Positions 1-12,643 of a DNA stretch of 64,000 bases are shown piece by piece. The notes beneath the pieces are model-generated. The model ran no database searches, was not told the origin of the DNA, and was given only the letters and a program-made list of their open reading frames with translations. The stretch covers positions 56,001 through 120,000 of the forward strand of contig CAJNDS010000216.1 in assembly GCA_905221605.1 (NCBI GenBank), given 5' to 3'. Source of the DNA: Symbiodinium natans. Lineage: Eukaryota > Sar > Dinophyceae > Suessiales > Symbiodiniaceae. Both the position numbers and the translations under genes were made by a program. Each line of letters begins with the position of its first letter. The first letter of the stretch is position 1.

Positions 1-1612
1 TGAAGCTACCTGATCTCATGGGATGCAGAACTTGGCCAGTTCTGTGTACCTGCGATTTCTTCAGTCTCACGAATCATTTTAGCAAGTTGGGAACTTCAGG
101 ATTGTGAGGTGTAGACCAGGTAAACAGGACCCCAAGACTTGGTGTGGAGATTGCACAAGTGTGCTCCAGGCAGTATTCGTCTATCGCACTGTCTGCAGCA
201 GGGTTGCCTGCCTGATACTATGGTCTTGATTGACCATCCTGAGCTCCCTGATCGGAGCAACAGCCTGTCAGCATTTCCCCCCTCAACTGCTGCACCTTTG
301 AGCGAGTGAAATTGACTGTGTCCACAGTCTGCTGATGTTCAAACCAGATACCGAACAGGTCCTACGCCAGTTGTCGATCCATCCTGTTAGAGACTTCAGC
401 CAGGGTTATCTCCACCCAAGTGATGTTGCGTGAGTGTTGATCGGTGTACCATTGTTTACGCAGCGTGTTGAGAGTGATCAAGTTCCTGTAGTGCTGTAGT
501 CTTCCGTGTCAGCAGCGCAGAGATGTGGAATGCAGAATGCTGCGCGTAGAGCCAGACGGTTGCAAGTGCAAGTTTCTTCGTGGCACCGAGTGACTCGAGT
601 GATTCTCACTGACTTGCAGCGTTGCGTGCAGTACATGCTCAGTCTGTTGCCAGCAGATTTTCGCAAGTCTGACCAGCAGAGATTGTGGCAGCTGCACATG
701 TTCTTGAACTTGAACTTGACTTTATGCTTGCAGCTCCACTCTTCCGATTGAAGGGTGTGTGTGTGCCAACCCTGTTGCCAAAAGAAAGAGTGTGAAGAGC
801 TGTTACCGTTAGAGCATGCAGGGGGCTCCCTGATCGGAGCAACAGCCTGTCAGTTTTTTCCCCCCCTCAACTGCTGCACCTTTGAGCGAGTGAAATTGAC
901 TGTGTCCACAGTCTGCTGATGTTCAAACCAGATACCGAACAGGTCCTACGCCAGTTGTCGATCCATCCTGTTAGAGACTTCAGCCAGGGTTATCTCCACC
1001 CAAGTGATGTTGCGTGAGTGTTGGTCGGTGTACCATTGTTTACGCAGCGTGTTGAGAGTGATCAAGTTCCTGTAGTGCTGTAGTCTTCCGTGTTAGCAGC
1101 GCAGAGATGTGGAATGCAGAATCCTGCGGGTAGAGCCAGATGGTTGCAAGTGCAAGTTTCCTCGTGGCAGCGAGTGATTCTCACTGACTTGCAGCGTTGC
1201 GTGCAGTACATGCTCAGTCTGTTGCCAGCAGCTTTTCGCAATTCTGACCAGCAGAGATTGTGGCAGCTGCACATGTTCTTGATCTTGAACTTGACTTTAT
1301 GCTTGTGCTCAATGGCTGCAAGAGCTCCACTCTTCTGATTGAAGGGTGTGTGTGTGTGCCAACCCTGTTGCCAAGGGAGCAAGTGTGAAGAGCTGTTACC
1401 GTTAGAGCATGCAGGGGGATGTGGCATGAGATCAGGGACCACATCCAATGAAGCTACCTGATCTCATGGGATGCAGAACTTGGCCAGTTCTGTGTACCTG
1501 CGATTTTTTTCAGTCTGACTGATCTTTTTAGCAAGATGGGAGCTTCAGGATTGTGAGGTGTAGACCAGGTAAACAGGACCCCAAGACTTGGTGTGGAGAT
1601 TGCACAAGTGTC
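1..1612. repeat. Nested tandem duplication
   Basis: Two levels of duplication are visible. A unit of about 582 bp starting with the motif gctccctgatcggagc at 243 is repeated from 825. A segment at 1-172 recurs at 1449-1612, giving a longer period of about 1448 bp. The copies differ by scattered substitutions and small indels. Short open frames exist on both strands and are themselves duplicated, but none resembles a known protein. The block lies 3' of the histidine kinase exons and may be intronic. Confidence 0.8.
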
Positions 1613-2118
1613 TGTGTGTGTGTCTGTGTGTTCTGTTGTCTGTGTGTGTCTGTGTGCGTCTGTGTGTGTCTGTGTGTGTCTGTGTGTGTCTCTGTGTGTG
1701 TGTCTGTGTGTGTGTGTGTGTGTGTGTGTCTGTGTGTGTGTGTGTCTGTGTGTGTGTGTGTGTGTGTCTGTGTGTGTGTGTGTGTGTCTCTGTGTGTGTG
1801 TGTGTGTCTGTTGTCTGTGCGTGTCTGTTGTCTGTGTGTGTCTGTTGTCTGTGTGTGTGTGTGTGTGTGTCTGTCTGTTGTCTGTGTGTGTCTGTTGTCT
1901 GTGTGTGTCTGTTGTCTGTGTGTGTCTGTGTGTGTGTCTGTGTGTGTCTGTGTGTGTTTGTGTATGTCTGTTGTCTGTGTGTGTCTGTTGTCTGTGTGTG
2001 TCTGAGTGTGTCTGTGTGTGTGTCTGTGTGTGTCTGTTGTCTGTGTGTGTCTGTGTGTGTCTGTGTGTGTCTGTGCGTGCGTGCGTGGGTGGGTGGGTGT
2101 GTGCGTGCGTGGGTGGGT
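1606..2118. repeat. (TG)n-rich microsatellite
   Basis: About 500 bp of TGTGTG interrupted by TCTG and TTGTCTG steps, ending in GTGCG/GGGTG variants. It is open in several frames only because dinucleotide repeats lack stop codons; those frames (Cys/Val on plus, Thr/His on minus) are not genes. Confidence 0.95.
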
Positions 2119-2149
2119 TGAAGCCAGGACAGCCCTTCGGAACCCCGTC

Positions 2150-4028
2150 AGGGGGCTCGAAGATGCGATCGACGTTCTCAGCTGCAATGCCGATACCTCA
2201 GTTGGCAGCTCAGGCGTCTTTGTTGAAGGATCAGTTCAGGGACTTCAGGTTAAGAGGGTTCTTCCACATGCCGCTGCCTACACCTTTAAACAGGGCTTTC
2301 TCTGCTGTGCGACGTCACGCCTGTCTACCGTCTACAGAGCAAACGCGAGGCCCTTACCTGTATCCTCGATTTCGGTGCACACGACCTGTTCGTCATCGTT
2401 GAAGCCGCATGAGATCACAATGGAGCCATCATGCGTGAACCTGCCAAGATAGGAGACAAGATCACTGCCGAAGTTAGCTCATTGCTGGTCTTTCTCCTGG
2501 AATGCGATGCCGAGGTGCTTCATTGCATTTGTGATCAGATTGTACACAAGCTGCGTGCAGCGATAAGCATCAGCTTCGATGATGGGCAGCGGTTCCTTCA
2601 CATTGTTGATTATCTGTACGCCTCGCAGGGTGTGCGCAAACAACAGGCGGATTGCCATCAGTGTACTCTGCACAAACGAACATCCAACATGCGACAGCTC
2701 CCGTTGCCCGTGTAAGCTGCACCTGGTCTCAGCATGGGTTGCCCATCTTTTCCGCTTGTTGCCGAAAGGCAAAGAGTTACGACTTCTTGTATGATGTCCT
2801 TCATTTGGACAGGATCCTTTGACATTCGCATCTTCTTGTCGTTCACAAGAACTGACCTTAGACCAGCTAGGGCACCCATTACGTTGCAGCATGAGCTCCC
2901 CTGCAGACGAGAGGCGTGTCCATGATGTTGGCAACCATGTCCAGCAAGCGGTTTGCGCAGCTGTACATCGCCGACAAAGATGTGCCAACCCTGCTTGCGT
3001 CCAGGTTTGTATCTCCCATTAGGGAGCTGCAAAGACCAAGGATGCCGTGTAGTGGACTCTTCAGCTCATGAGAAACCATTGCCATCATTGATGCCTTGCG
3101 CTCATCTAGGTCTTTGAGTCTTGTGATATCTTGGCCGATGCAGATGGCTCCGCTGATCTCGCCCGAGACGGCAACACATGGTGTCGCCGTAAGAAGCAAC
3201 GTGATTTTCTGGTCTTCTTGATTCACCAAATTCACTTCGAAGCGTTCCGCATCGCAATAGTTGAGAACCTTCCGGCAGGCATCCTCCAGGGACTTCAGGC
3301 TATTCGAACGGCCCACGAATGATCTTAAGTCCTGTATAGTCCTACCTGCGAGAATGCCCAGTGCCCTGTCGCCAGTGCTGACCCACACGTGGGACAAAAG
3401 CCTTGGGCCTTTCGTTCGGGATGATATTTTGCGCAGGCGATGCAACTGCGGCTGTGCCTTCGCAGTCCTTCTCATTAGATTCTGACAAAGCCATGGAGGT
3501 ACTAATAGTAGGTCACAAAGGATACTTCGCCGCGGGATTCTGTCGCGGTTGCTTTCAAGCATACGGCAGGACACTGCAGAGATTCTCTGGGACTCGGGGT
3601 TCAACGGCATGCTCTGCGGGATTCTTGCATGCGCGTGCATCGAGGCATACTCGGCGGGACTTTCTGCAGGACACTAGGGCACTGGTGACACAGGAGGCCG
3701 GGCAAGGAGCATGGGCGACGAGAAAGACCAAAAATCTAACAAACCCCACACAAAGGGTGGAGGAAAAACAAACTCGAGAAGGAAAACGATGCTGTCACAG
3801 TTCCCTTGCGTCCTGGAACTTCTTCTTTGAACCTGGGCTGAGTACCTCGGAGATGTGACAGCCCAGGGTGCTGTCCCGGGACAGCCCAGTGGCATTTTCC
3901 AGCCACTTGTTCCAGATGACGATGTTGTCCGACAAGTCGACTTGGAAAATGGGTGCGTTCGCCTTCGCTCTTTGCAACCCCTTCTTTGCAGCTTCTCCTC
4001 TTTTCCTACACCCCGCCCTAGTGTACAT
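2150..4028 (-). CDS. PAS-domain sensor histidine kinase, partial multi-exon gene
   Basis: This is the core of a two-component histidine kinase, which autophosphorylates on His using ATP. The first half of a PAS domain is at about 3959-3813 ([12 protein letters not shown]...). The rest follows from 3283 and ends GQDIT. The H box [12 protein letters not shown] has its phospho-accepting His at 3070-3068. Five exons join in frame: 3283-2916, 2856-2723, 2621-2519, 2440-2358 and 2196-about 2150. Their introns are 2915-2857 (GC-AG), 2722-2622 (GT-AG), 2518-2441 (GC-AG) and 2357-2197 (GT-AG). Splicing reconstitutes [13 protein letters not shown], the N box [11 protein letters not shown] and the G1 box DTGIGI, none of which is continuous in the DNA. 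A long intron (about 3812-3284) splits the PAS domain. After IFEP at about 2150 I find no G2 box or receiver domain, so the 3' end is missing, beyond the window or lost in repeats. The 5' exons are not resolved. Confidence 0.85.
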
Positions 4029-4849
4029 CTGGCCCTTGTCTCAGGCAAGGCGCTGATACGATCAAGCCTTGCTTGGCCAGAAGTCAGAAACACGCATGGA
4101 ACATGAGTGGCCCACCCACCCTGGTAATGCGACACTTGCGAAATCGTTTCTGCCGAGATTGGTACGAGCCAGCAAACACTCAGTAGACTAGAGATCGTAC
4201 CATGTACCGGGATGCTTTGGCACCTCCTGAAGTTGCAGAATAAATTTGACTAAATTTTCTGTCCTGCCAAAAGGCAGGCATACCTTTGCACAAACACTTG
4301 AAACAATGTAGTATGACTACTTATGAATGGGCTTCTTCTTTACATTTTTTGGGGCTTCCCGCCCCAGTCGTGGGTCAGAGTGCAGGTTCAGGGTGGCACC
4401 TTAAAGGTTCTCCCCAACGTCTCCTTGGGCTGACTTAAGGTTTTCCCACAGAGACGCACAACACGAACTTCTGGCGGCTCCACGCAAAGCCACTGAACTA
4501 CCTGCTGTGTGGCAGCAGTGCTGCCCTGGCATCGCCTGGATCGGATTCTGAAGTCTACTAGTCAATGCTCCTGCTCGACGCCTACTGTGCCCAGCTCAAG
4601 CAGGCTGATCGATTTCCGGTTCAATGAGACCAGCTCTCAGCAGCCCCCTTTGGGGGCCGCTCAGTCAGAACCTATCGGATAACCGAAGGTTTTTTTTTGG
4701 CCCGGCCGCACCCAAAACACCAAGGCGTGCACAACCTCGAACAAAATCGGCGCGAGCAGTCGACGGGGATTGCCCGTGTGCACCCTCGAAGCGGCCCCTG
4801 TGTTCACCAACTTGCAACCCTTTGGAAAAAACCTCAGCCAGGCGGCGAT

Positions 4850-5086
4850 TCAATCCGTCTGCCAAACGTTGCGCCCTGCGCCTCTCCTTAAGGCAGAGAC
4901 GGACATAAATGCTGCTAAATGCTGCCTCCGGATCACCCTCCCAGCTGTCCCGCTGTCCCGAGCCGGGTGCCGCAACACAAATGTGACAAGCAAGGTCACC
5001 AGGACACCCGTTGCCAAGAGTCCGATGTGATGGCTGAGATGTCTTGTCCTATGCCTGAACAAGATGTGCTGAAAGGCTATCTTCAT
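4850..5086 (-). CDS. Candidate exon with a transmembrane helix
   Basis: A 78-codon open frame containing one hydrophobic stretch (HIGLLATGVLVTLLVTFVLR) followed by basic residues, the pattern of a single-pass membrane segment. It lies upstream of the PAS exon of the kinase on the same strand, where a sensor kinase would carry its membrane anchor. No splice junction links them, so this is a guess from position and hydrophobicity. Confidence 0.2.
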   Translation of the reverse strand: MKIAFQHILFRHRTRHLSHHIGLLATGVLVTLLVTFVLRHPARDSGTAGRVIRRQHLAAFMSVSALRRGAGRNVWQTD

Positions 5087-8000
5087 GAGTCATTCATGTG
5101 AATATACTGGGTCGAAGTCCAGAAAGTCCAGGACCAACATCAACAATCAACTTCGCGAAGCCTTAACAAAAGAACTCGGCAGGCCAAGCTGCACACTGCG
5201 CCCCTGACGTTGCCGCTGCCCGTGCGGAGGCAAGTTGCGGAGATTGCCATGACACTTTCCCTGGTCTGATCGTTGACATCCTTGAAGTTCATCCTAGGCT
5301 CCCCAAGTAGGCATGAGCCTGAGGCACCCTGCGTTTCAGCCGCGGCTCTCAACAACATTCGGCTCGAGCTCGTCCATGGCATCTTGCAGAAGACTACCTG
5401 GTACACTTGCGCGCTGAGCTTTCAGACTGGGCATCCATGCGGTTGCAGCACGCAACGTGTGCCTGCAGTTAACCCCCAAGAAGCCAGCTCATCGCCCGAA
5501 GCTAGGTCCTTGGGATGACGGGCTTTTGTTGTCATCTCTGACTCCGGAAAGACAAAAAAAACCCTTCCGAACAGAGCCATGGATGACAAGAAGTCAACAA
5601 GCACCCTGTAGAATGAACAGGATGAATTGACACGTGAGCTCACGTGAGGCCTTTTGTCGCTAATCTCTGGTTCACCTTGTAACTGGTTGAACGTGGACAA
5701 CTAGAAGAATTTAGGGTGCATAGAAGTAATATGCTCGCTAGGACCCGTGCTTCTGAAGGGGGGCCTGGCTCCAAAGGAACCCTGGAGCCTAAAACAACAC
5801 GACGCCAACCCTACTTCTGAGGCCGGCGCGATCAGAAAACAACTTCAGTGCAACACTTCAAGCGTTGCAGACAGGTCCAAGGACTCCCGACAAGTGAGCG
5901 CCCAGGGGACGAGAGCCCGTCACTACTGGCCATCTCAAAGCAGTGTCAAGCATGACTGGAGGAAAGCAAAGACCTGGAGACCCAGAGACTGCGGGGAAGG
6001 CCAGCAAATGGTCAGGAAGCGGCTGTTGCTATAGAATTATTATTATGAAGAGCGCCCATGAACATATTGAAGCCTGGATGCTGTTCGTACTGTGAACGTG
6101 AGCGAGATGCACCCTACATCCAACATCCCCATAAACATTTGCATCCCTTTTTTGGAAGTTGGATTCATGCTACGCTTGTTCACGGGTCTTTTCCACTTCG
6201 ATACCGCCAAGTCTTTACTCCTCTTAGAAGCATACTGACAATGTACTTTGAATATTCCGAGAGGTAATTCTCACAACAATGAAGCAGAATTCCACAGAAT
6301 TCCTGAGGAAACTATAGAAGTCTCTTGCTGAGGAGCTGGAAGGTACTTGCCGACGGCTTCGTGGTGAGGAATGCCTCAGAGACCCTGAACTGCCCCATAT
6401 ATTTAACAACATATTTTTCTCAAACTCTCAAACTCCAGATTCTGCCATTCTTCATCCGCTCAGGCCTGTCACCTGTGCGGTCTTCAGATTCCAGTCCTAG
6501 AGGGCAAGGAGCCGGGTGCAGCACTCCAGTATTAGACAGTATTAGCATAGACAGTAATATACAGGCTACTTTAGGCTACTTTGGGCCCCCGCCTCCACTT
6601 CCAGCTGCATATTCACGACGAAGATGGGCACCTTAAGTCCCCACCAGTCTGAAGACAACTTCCGTACTGAAGCAAGAAAAACTGCATGAAGCAATTGAAG
6701 TGTCAAGAGCTCTGCGCATCTCTACGCCCTCAAGGACTCAAGGAATGCTGGCAAGGTGCGTTCGCCTGCCGGATCATGCACTGGAGATCTGTGGCTGCAT
6801 TGACAGCAGCCTGTCCTGCGTGGCACTCCGCATCTGTGTGGTTCGGAATGCTCGGCGGAGCCCGGGAACCCTCCGTGAACCCTCCGCGAACCCCTCCGGA
6901 TCAGGATTCAGCTCAAGCGTCGCAAGAGGCTCAGCTGCTGGAGCTTGTTCTTCCGACGCAGGCTCATGGTGAAGCAGGAGTGCAAGAACTTGGCGGACAC
7001 GTCCGCGAAGCTGTACAGGAGTTGCTCCTTTGGAGTTCATGTCTGACCACACAGGCTGAGCATTCTCAGATGCTTTCGGCTATGGGGCGCACCGTTCGCC
7101 AAGAGTAGCAGTTCAGAACGGCCCCAAGGTAGATGACACCGTAGATCCCGGCCAGAACTACCTTGGTCAACTGCTTCATTTGATGGCCCTCTTTGAGTTT
7201 TCTCATCTAGCTTGAAACTGTTTTGGGCAGTGTTTGGGTGCTCGATGTTGCGCCTGGAAGAGCAGGAGAGGGGCCCACTCCTCAGCCCAGCTCTTTGCGG
7301 AGTCTCCAAACAGCTCGGGGTTTGACTCGGATTGACTGTTTGACCGGTGTGACGGTGATAGATAGACTCGACTGCCAAGCGAGTTTATGGTTCCAAGTGT
7401 CGGCGTTCTCCTTTGTCGTCCGCAAGATGGAAACTTGCACCAGCCTGAATCAGCACGCGCATCCAACAAAAATGTCGAGCCGCGCGACTACATGACAATT
7501 CGACACTGTAGTTTGCAGCCGCAAATCTGTTCCAAAGCTGCCACGGCATAGGCAGCGAAAGAAACCTCGCTTCTGCGCATGCTTTGCTTTTGGGCAAATT
7601 GCGCGCTAGGACTTGCTTTGCCTTCGAAATGCTTATGGTAGCCACGTCGCACATAATAAGAGCCAGCGTGTGAACTCAGGGGCCAATTCGATTCTCAAAT
7701 GGCATGTCGACCCAGCAACTTACAAACACCTGCCTCATCAACTACAATCAGGGCGAGCCATGATGACCAAATATAGATGCAGGTACCTGGGTTGCGTGCG
7801 CAATATGCAGCAAGTCGGGAAGAAGACAGAAACATCAAGAGATCCTGAACACGAAAGATGGAAGCATCCGGAAATCATAGAATATGAAGTGAACCTGGAA
7901 GAAGACAGAAACATCCGGAAATGTCCAAACATGAAAGTCAGAAGCATGCGGAGAACATGGCGTGCGAAGCGACTCGGAAAGAAGATTCGGAAACATCCGG

Positions 8001-8289
8001 TAATGTCCCAGAATGTCCCAATACTTGCACCATCGTGGCCGCCTTGCTCTTCTTGGAAATGCAGGTCGCGTCTGCTCGGCAATTTCTTGGAATACCTACC
8101 ATTGCGGTATGTTGTCATGGTCCTTGCTTCTTGGGTTGGCCTTAAGTCTTGCGCCGCCCTCAGACGTAGTGGCTGGTGTGTCCTTCCGTTTTCCTTCACC
8201 CTCAGAAGCAGGGCTGGAGGTTTCCTAACGTTGTGAAGTGCTTTTCTCTGGATAGCCCGCTCGGAGGGGCTACTAGCTGTGTGTTGTCA

Positions 8290-8660
8290 TGGTCTGGCAT
8301 TCGTGGCCGCTTTGTTCATTGGTTCTTGGAAGTGTATGTAGTGTTTGGCCGTCGGGTTCTCGGAAGTGTACCTGCCGTCGTGGTCAAAGTTCCGTCGTCT
8401 TGAAAGTCTTACCCACCGTCGTGGCTGCTGGTTCTTGGCAGTGTATGTTTTGTAGCATCTAGTCTCTTGGTTCTTGGAAGTGTGCCTGCCGTTGTGGTCG
8501 TGGTATGTCGTGGCTCTTGGAACCATCGTCTTGGAAGTTGTACCTACCGCCGTGATCGCCTGGTTCTTGGGTGTATGTCGCGCCTGGTCGCCGGGCCATT
8601 GGAAGTGCACCTGCCGTTGTGGTCATGGTTATTGGAAATGTATCTGCTGTCGTCTCGGAA
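8290..8660. repeat. Degenerate minisatellite
   Basis: Irregular copies of a motif close to TTCTTGGAAGTGTACCTGCC followed by GTCGTGGTC, spaced roughly 45-65 bp apart. Copies vary in length and sequence. No coding signal. Confidence 0.6.
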
Positions 8661-10572
8661 GTGTTGCCTTATTACTGTGCAGCGCCGGCAAAGCCAAGCT
8701 CTGTTTTTAAGCCGCTATTGAACATCTCTTCGCTCTCAAGTTTCTCTGCGGCTCCCCACAACATCCCGGCGAAACAATCGTTTCCAGAACCACAGCGAGT
8801 GCTGTCGCGCTTTCTCTAGGGAGATGCGGAAGCCTTCAGGCCTTCAGGCACACAAAAACTCCGGATGCCCTAAATCGAAACTCGAACACCTCCCACGTTC
8901 AGCGCCACGCTGCATCGCGCGGAGGGTGCAATTGCCATGTTGCGGAGTCGGCTGCTCACCACCACCGGGATGCTTGCAAGCATGTTTACCTCCCCATGTT
9001 CTCCACAACTAACCCCACAGCTCGACAAATCCCCTCATCATGTTTTCATGTTTGTAGAGCAATGGGCACACTGCCTGCTGCATGCACCAGGATTTCCGTC
9101 GGCCCTGCGTCCCTGACCGAGAATCATCCGTTTCGCCTCCGCACATACACACTTACATAATTACTTGCCAAGGAGACCCAGCATCCAGCGGCCAAGATTG
9201 CAAAGGACAACCCTTCCAGCTTCAAGAATACACGCTTGCTGCTTCAGAGCTCAGAAGAGGTGTCCCAAAAGTGGCTTGCTTGTGGTGGTAAACCAGGGGA
9301 GGCCAGATCTGGGTTCGTGAGACTGCGGCAGACGAATTTCCGACTCCGGCAGACTCAAGAATGCTTCCGAAACTGCCAACCTCTCAACCTCTCACCATAT
9401 GCCAGGGGCCGAGCATATGGCCCACACCAGCAGGTTTGTTAAGTTTGTGAGTCGCCCCCGTATGAATCCGGCACTACTTGGCAGTCTAAGAAAATGGACC
9501 CTTCCCGGCACCTTCTTCAAGCTCGGGATTGCCAGAGAGAGCCAGAAGAAGCGGCATGCAAATACTCCACCTGATCTCGTCGCAAGGCATGTGCGTGCTG
9601 CATAATCCAGTTCCAAGCATGAGCCAAGCATCTCCAAATAGCGGATAGTGTAGACAGGGCGGGGCCCGCCATATGCCAGCGGGTCTGTGTGCACCCACCT
9701 GATCGAGGGGGAAGTGGCTGCACGCGACATAGAAATTTCTGCGGAGGGGCACCTCAACGGGTCCAGCGCCATCTTGAAATAGCTGAGCGAAAGCATAAAA
9801 TACACCTTTTTTGCGCGGCAACGTGCACGGCATTCAACAAGTTGTTGGCTTGGGACCACAGCTTGCAATTCTTGAAATCTCCCCGTTGAGTTGTAAGTAC
9901 CTCACAACCTCCAATCCCCCCACATAAACAACATAATTCGTCCACATATATATATATATATACATATGGATTCACAGTACACTGAGATCTGTCCCCGCGC
10001 GCCCGAATCGCTGTTGCACGCTGCGCGGCCGCAAGCAAGCTTTCCAACCACACGACTCTAAACTCAACTTGCATGACACTCGGACTTCTTCTCCAGGGTG
10101 CCATCATCATGACTTTGGAATCCTCACATCGTATCTCTGCAGCACCTTCCTCCACTGAGCCTCCGGAAGCAAGAGGTGGGTACAAATGTCGACATGTATC
10201 GGTGCGCATATACTTATATGCTGCCATTTATGTATGTATGTATGTGTGTATATATATATATAGAAAATATTCAGATATAGATAGATGTGGCATGGACCTT
10301 TATGTATTATTTGACGTTCTCTCTTGTTTTGTATTTAAAAACCTATAAACAAACTAAATCCAAGAAACCTGAAGCACAAATTCACCAATTTCGTTCTCTT
10401 AGGGTTTAGGGCTTACGATTTTTAATTTACTCTGTTTTTTGACGCGAACGTACAGACGCAGTCAGATGTTGGCAACGAATACTAGCTATCACTTCTGCTC
10501 TTGCGTGGGGGATGATCCAAGCGGTCTCTCGGGTCGAGCTGCGCACCGTTGTGCGCACATTGAAGTGTCCTG

Positions 10573-11149
10573 TCAGCTGTCGTGCCCAATTGTTGCTTGG
10601 TGTGGATCGGCAAAGATCACTGCTACTGAAAGAGGCATCTTCTCATGAAGATGCCCTAACTCTTTCAAGACATCTACATTATCATTCAACGCGTACAGAC
10701 GTCGGTTCGACAACCTGTAAAACTTCGTACTCTTCTTCACAAACTGAAGTGGACGCGAGTCCTGCAGTGCCCTGAACCGTCTCGTGCAGAAAACACCCCC
10801 GCAGAAAATCACTGCCTTTACCGCAAGCATTGGAATCATACAACCGCACAACCCGCTACAGTCCACCTCCGCCACGGACGCACCCATGACCGCAGAAGCC
10901 ACTGCCCCGCCGATAAGGAGCCGACCAAAAACAAGCAACGACGGCACCCATTGCAAAAGACCTGCGAAAACGTCTCGCGTAATCAGTGACCATCATACAA
11001 CAATCGGTGAACAATCTTAAGACACTATTTTTGCGGGCAACCAATAGCAACTGGTCGACCAAGCCGATGCCTGAAGACGGCACGGCTGCGGCGCCTCGGA
11101 GCTTGTCTTCCTGACTCGGGAAACGGCTGCGGCCGACGCCAAGTCTCGC
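10573..11149 (-). CDS. Unknown coding-like unit, copy 1 of a tandem duplication
   Basis: The minus-strand frame encodes a hydrophobic N-terminal part (GRLLIGGAVASAVMGASV) and then a basic segment containing FVKKSTKF, LSNRRLYALNDN and VDVLKELGHLHEK. The frame closes with HDS and a stop near 10,573. A consensus-like acceptor (TTTTCGCAG) precedes the hydrophobic part, so it may be an exon. I do not recognise the family. The neighbouring copy keeps the same amino-acid sequence over about 80 residues with few changes, which suggests past constraint or recent duplication. Confidence 0.4.
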
Positions 11150-11702
11150 CAGCTGTCGTGCACAATTGTTGCTTGGTGTGCGTCGACAAAGATCACTGCT
11201 ACTGAAAGAGGCTTCTTCTCATGAAGATGCCCTAACTCTTTCAAGACATCTACATTATCATTCAACGCGTACAGACGTCGGTTCGACAATCTGTCGAACT
11301 TCGTACTCTTCTTCACAAACTGAAGTGGACGCGAGTCCTGCAGTGCCCTGAACCGTCTCGTGCAGAAAACACTCCCGCAGAAAATCACCTTGAGACACAT
11401 GCCTTTACCGCAAGCATTGGAATCATGCAGCCGCACAACCCGCTACAGTCCACCTCCGCCACGGACACTCCCATGACCGCAGAAGCCACTGCCCCGCCGA
11501 GAAGGAGCCAAAAAAAAAAAGAGCAACGACAGCACCCATTGCAAAAGACCCGCGAAAACTTCTCGGATAATCAGTGACCATCATACAACAATCGGTGAAC
11601 AATCTTAAGACACTAACTTTGCGGACATCAAATAGCAACTCGTTGACCAAGCCGATGCCTGAAAACGGCGCGGCTCCAGCGCCTCGAAGCTTGTCTTCCT
11701 CA
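11150..11702 (-). CDS. Unknown coding-like unit, copy 2 of a tandem duplication
   Basis: A second copy of the preceding unit, shifted by 576-584 bp. The same block (FCTRRFRALQDSRPL through LGHLHEK) is preserved, but this copy stays open past HDS into about 50 further codons and its hydrophobic start lies in another frame. An A-run at about 11,511-11,520 breaks the frame relative to copy 1. One of the two is probably a remnant. Confidence 0.35.
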
Positions 11703-12168
11703 CTGTGTGTTTTTGAGATTTAAAGGAGAACAAGAGAAGAGAAGGGAGAGAGAAAGGAGAGAGGAGAGATCAACAGGAATGCAACTCTAAATGGAAGAGC
11801 AATGAAAAGAATGGAAGAGAAATGAGGACAGGCGAAATGCAAAAATCAGGCAAAGAGAAGATGGTGCTCGTTTTCATCTTTCCTCTGGTTCTTATTTTTC
11901 TCTTCTCTTGTTCATTTCCGTTAGAAAAAACAAAAGGAATAACAATGAACATGTAAGCAAACCCAGCTGATGCTCATGATTTTTCCTTTCTCCCTCTCTC
12001 TCTCTCTCTCCATATATGGGCGATGGAACGGGTGTCCTTGTTGGGCCGTTTCCTGCATCTTCAAGTGAGGAACCTAAGTGTTTTCTTTTGTGCGTTTGAA
12101 GACACAGAAAGCGATTAAAAGGGACGTCCATTTTGGATTGGCAGCCAACCCAGCTGATGCTCATGATT

Positions 12169-12211
<43 letters not shown>

Positions 12212-12384
12212 GGGCGATGGAATGGGTGCCCTTTTTGATCGTTTTCTGCATCTTCAAGCGAGGAAAAGGGACACCCCACAAGAAAGCACTTAGGGTGTCC
12301 CTTTTGCTCGTTTGAAGACACAGAAAGCGATTAAAAGGGACGTCCATTTTGGATTGGCAGCCAACCCAGCTGATGCTCATGATT

Positions 12385-12431
<47 letters not shown>

Positions 12432-12599
12432 GGGCGATGGAATGGGTGTCCTTTTTGATCGTTTTCTGCATCTTCAAGCGAGGAAAAGGGACACCCCACA
12501 AGAAAGCACTTAGGGTGTCCCTTTTGCTCGTTTGAAGACACAGAAAGCGATTAAAAGGGACGCCCGTTTTGGATTGGCAGCCAACCCAGCTGATGCTCA

Positions 12600-12643
<44 letters not shown>

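Larger units (their letters stand above)
4029..10570. other. No gene I can support
   Basis: This stretch has ordinary composition with only short open frames. It holds small AT microsatellites (9948-9965, 10245-10263), a degenerate minisatellite (listed separately) and one short interstitial telomere-like stretch near 10,400. Upstream exons of the histidine kinase could lie here, but I could not recognise any beyond the weak candidate listed next. Confidence 0.5.

Noticed and set aside
1553-2402. Long Cys/Val-rich and Thr/His-rich open frames
   Set aside because: They follow the (TG)n tract in every frame on both strands; dinucleotide repeats contain no stops.
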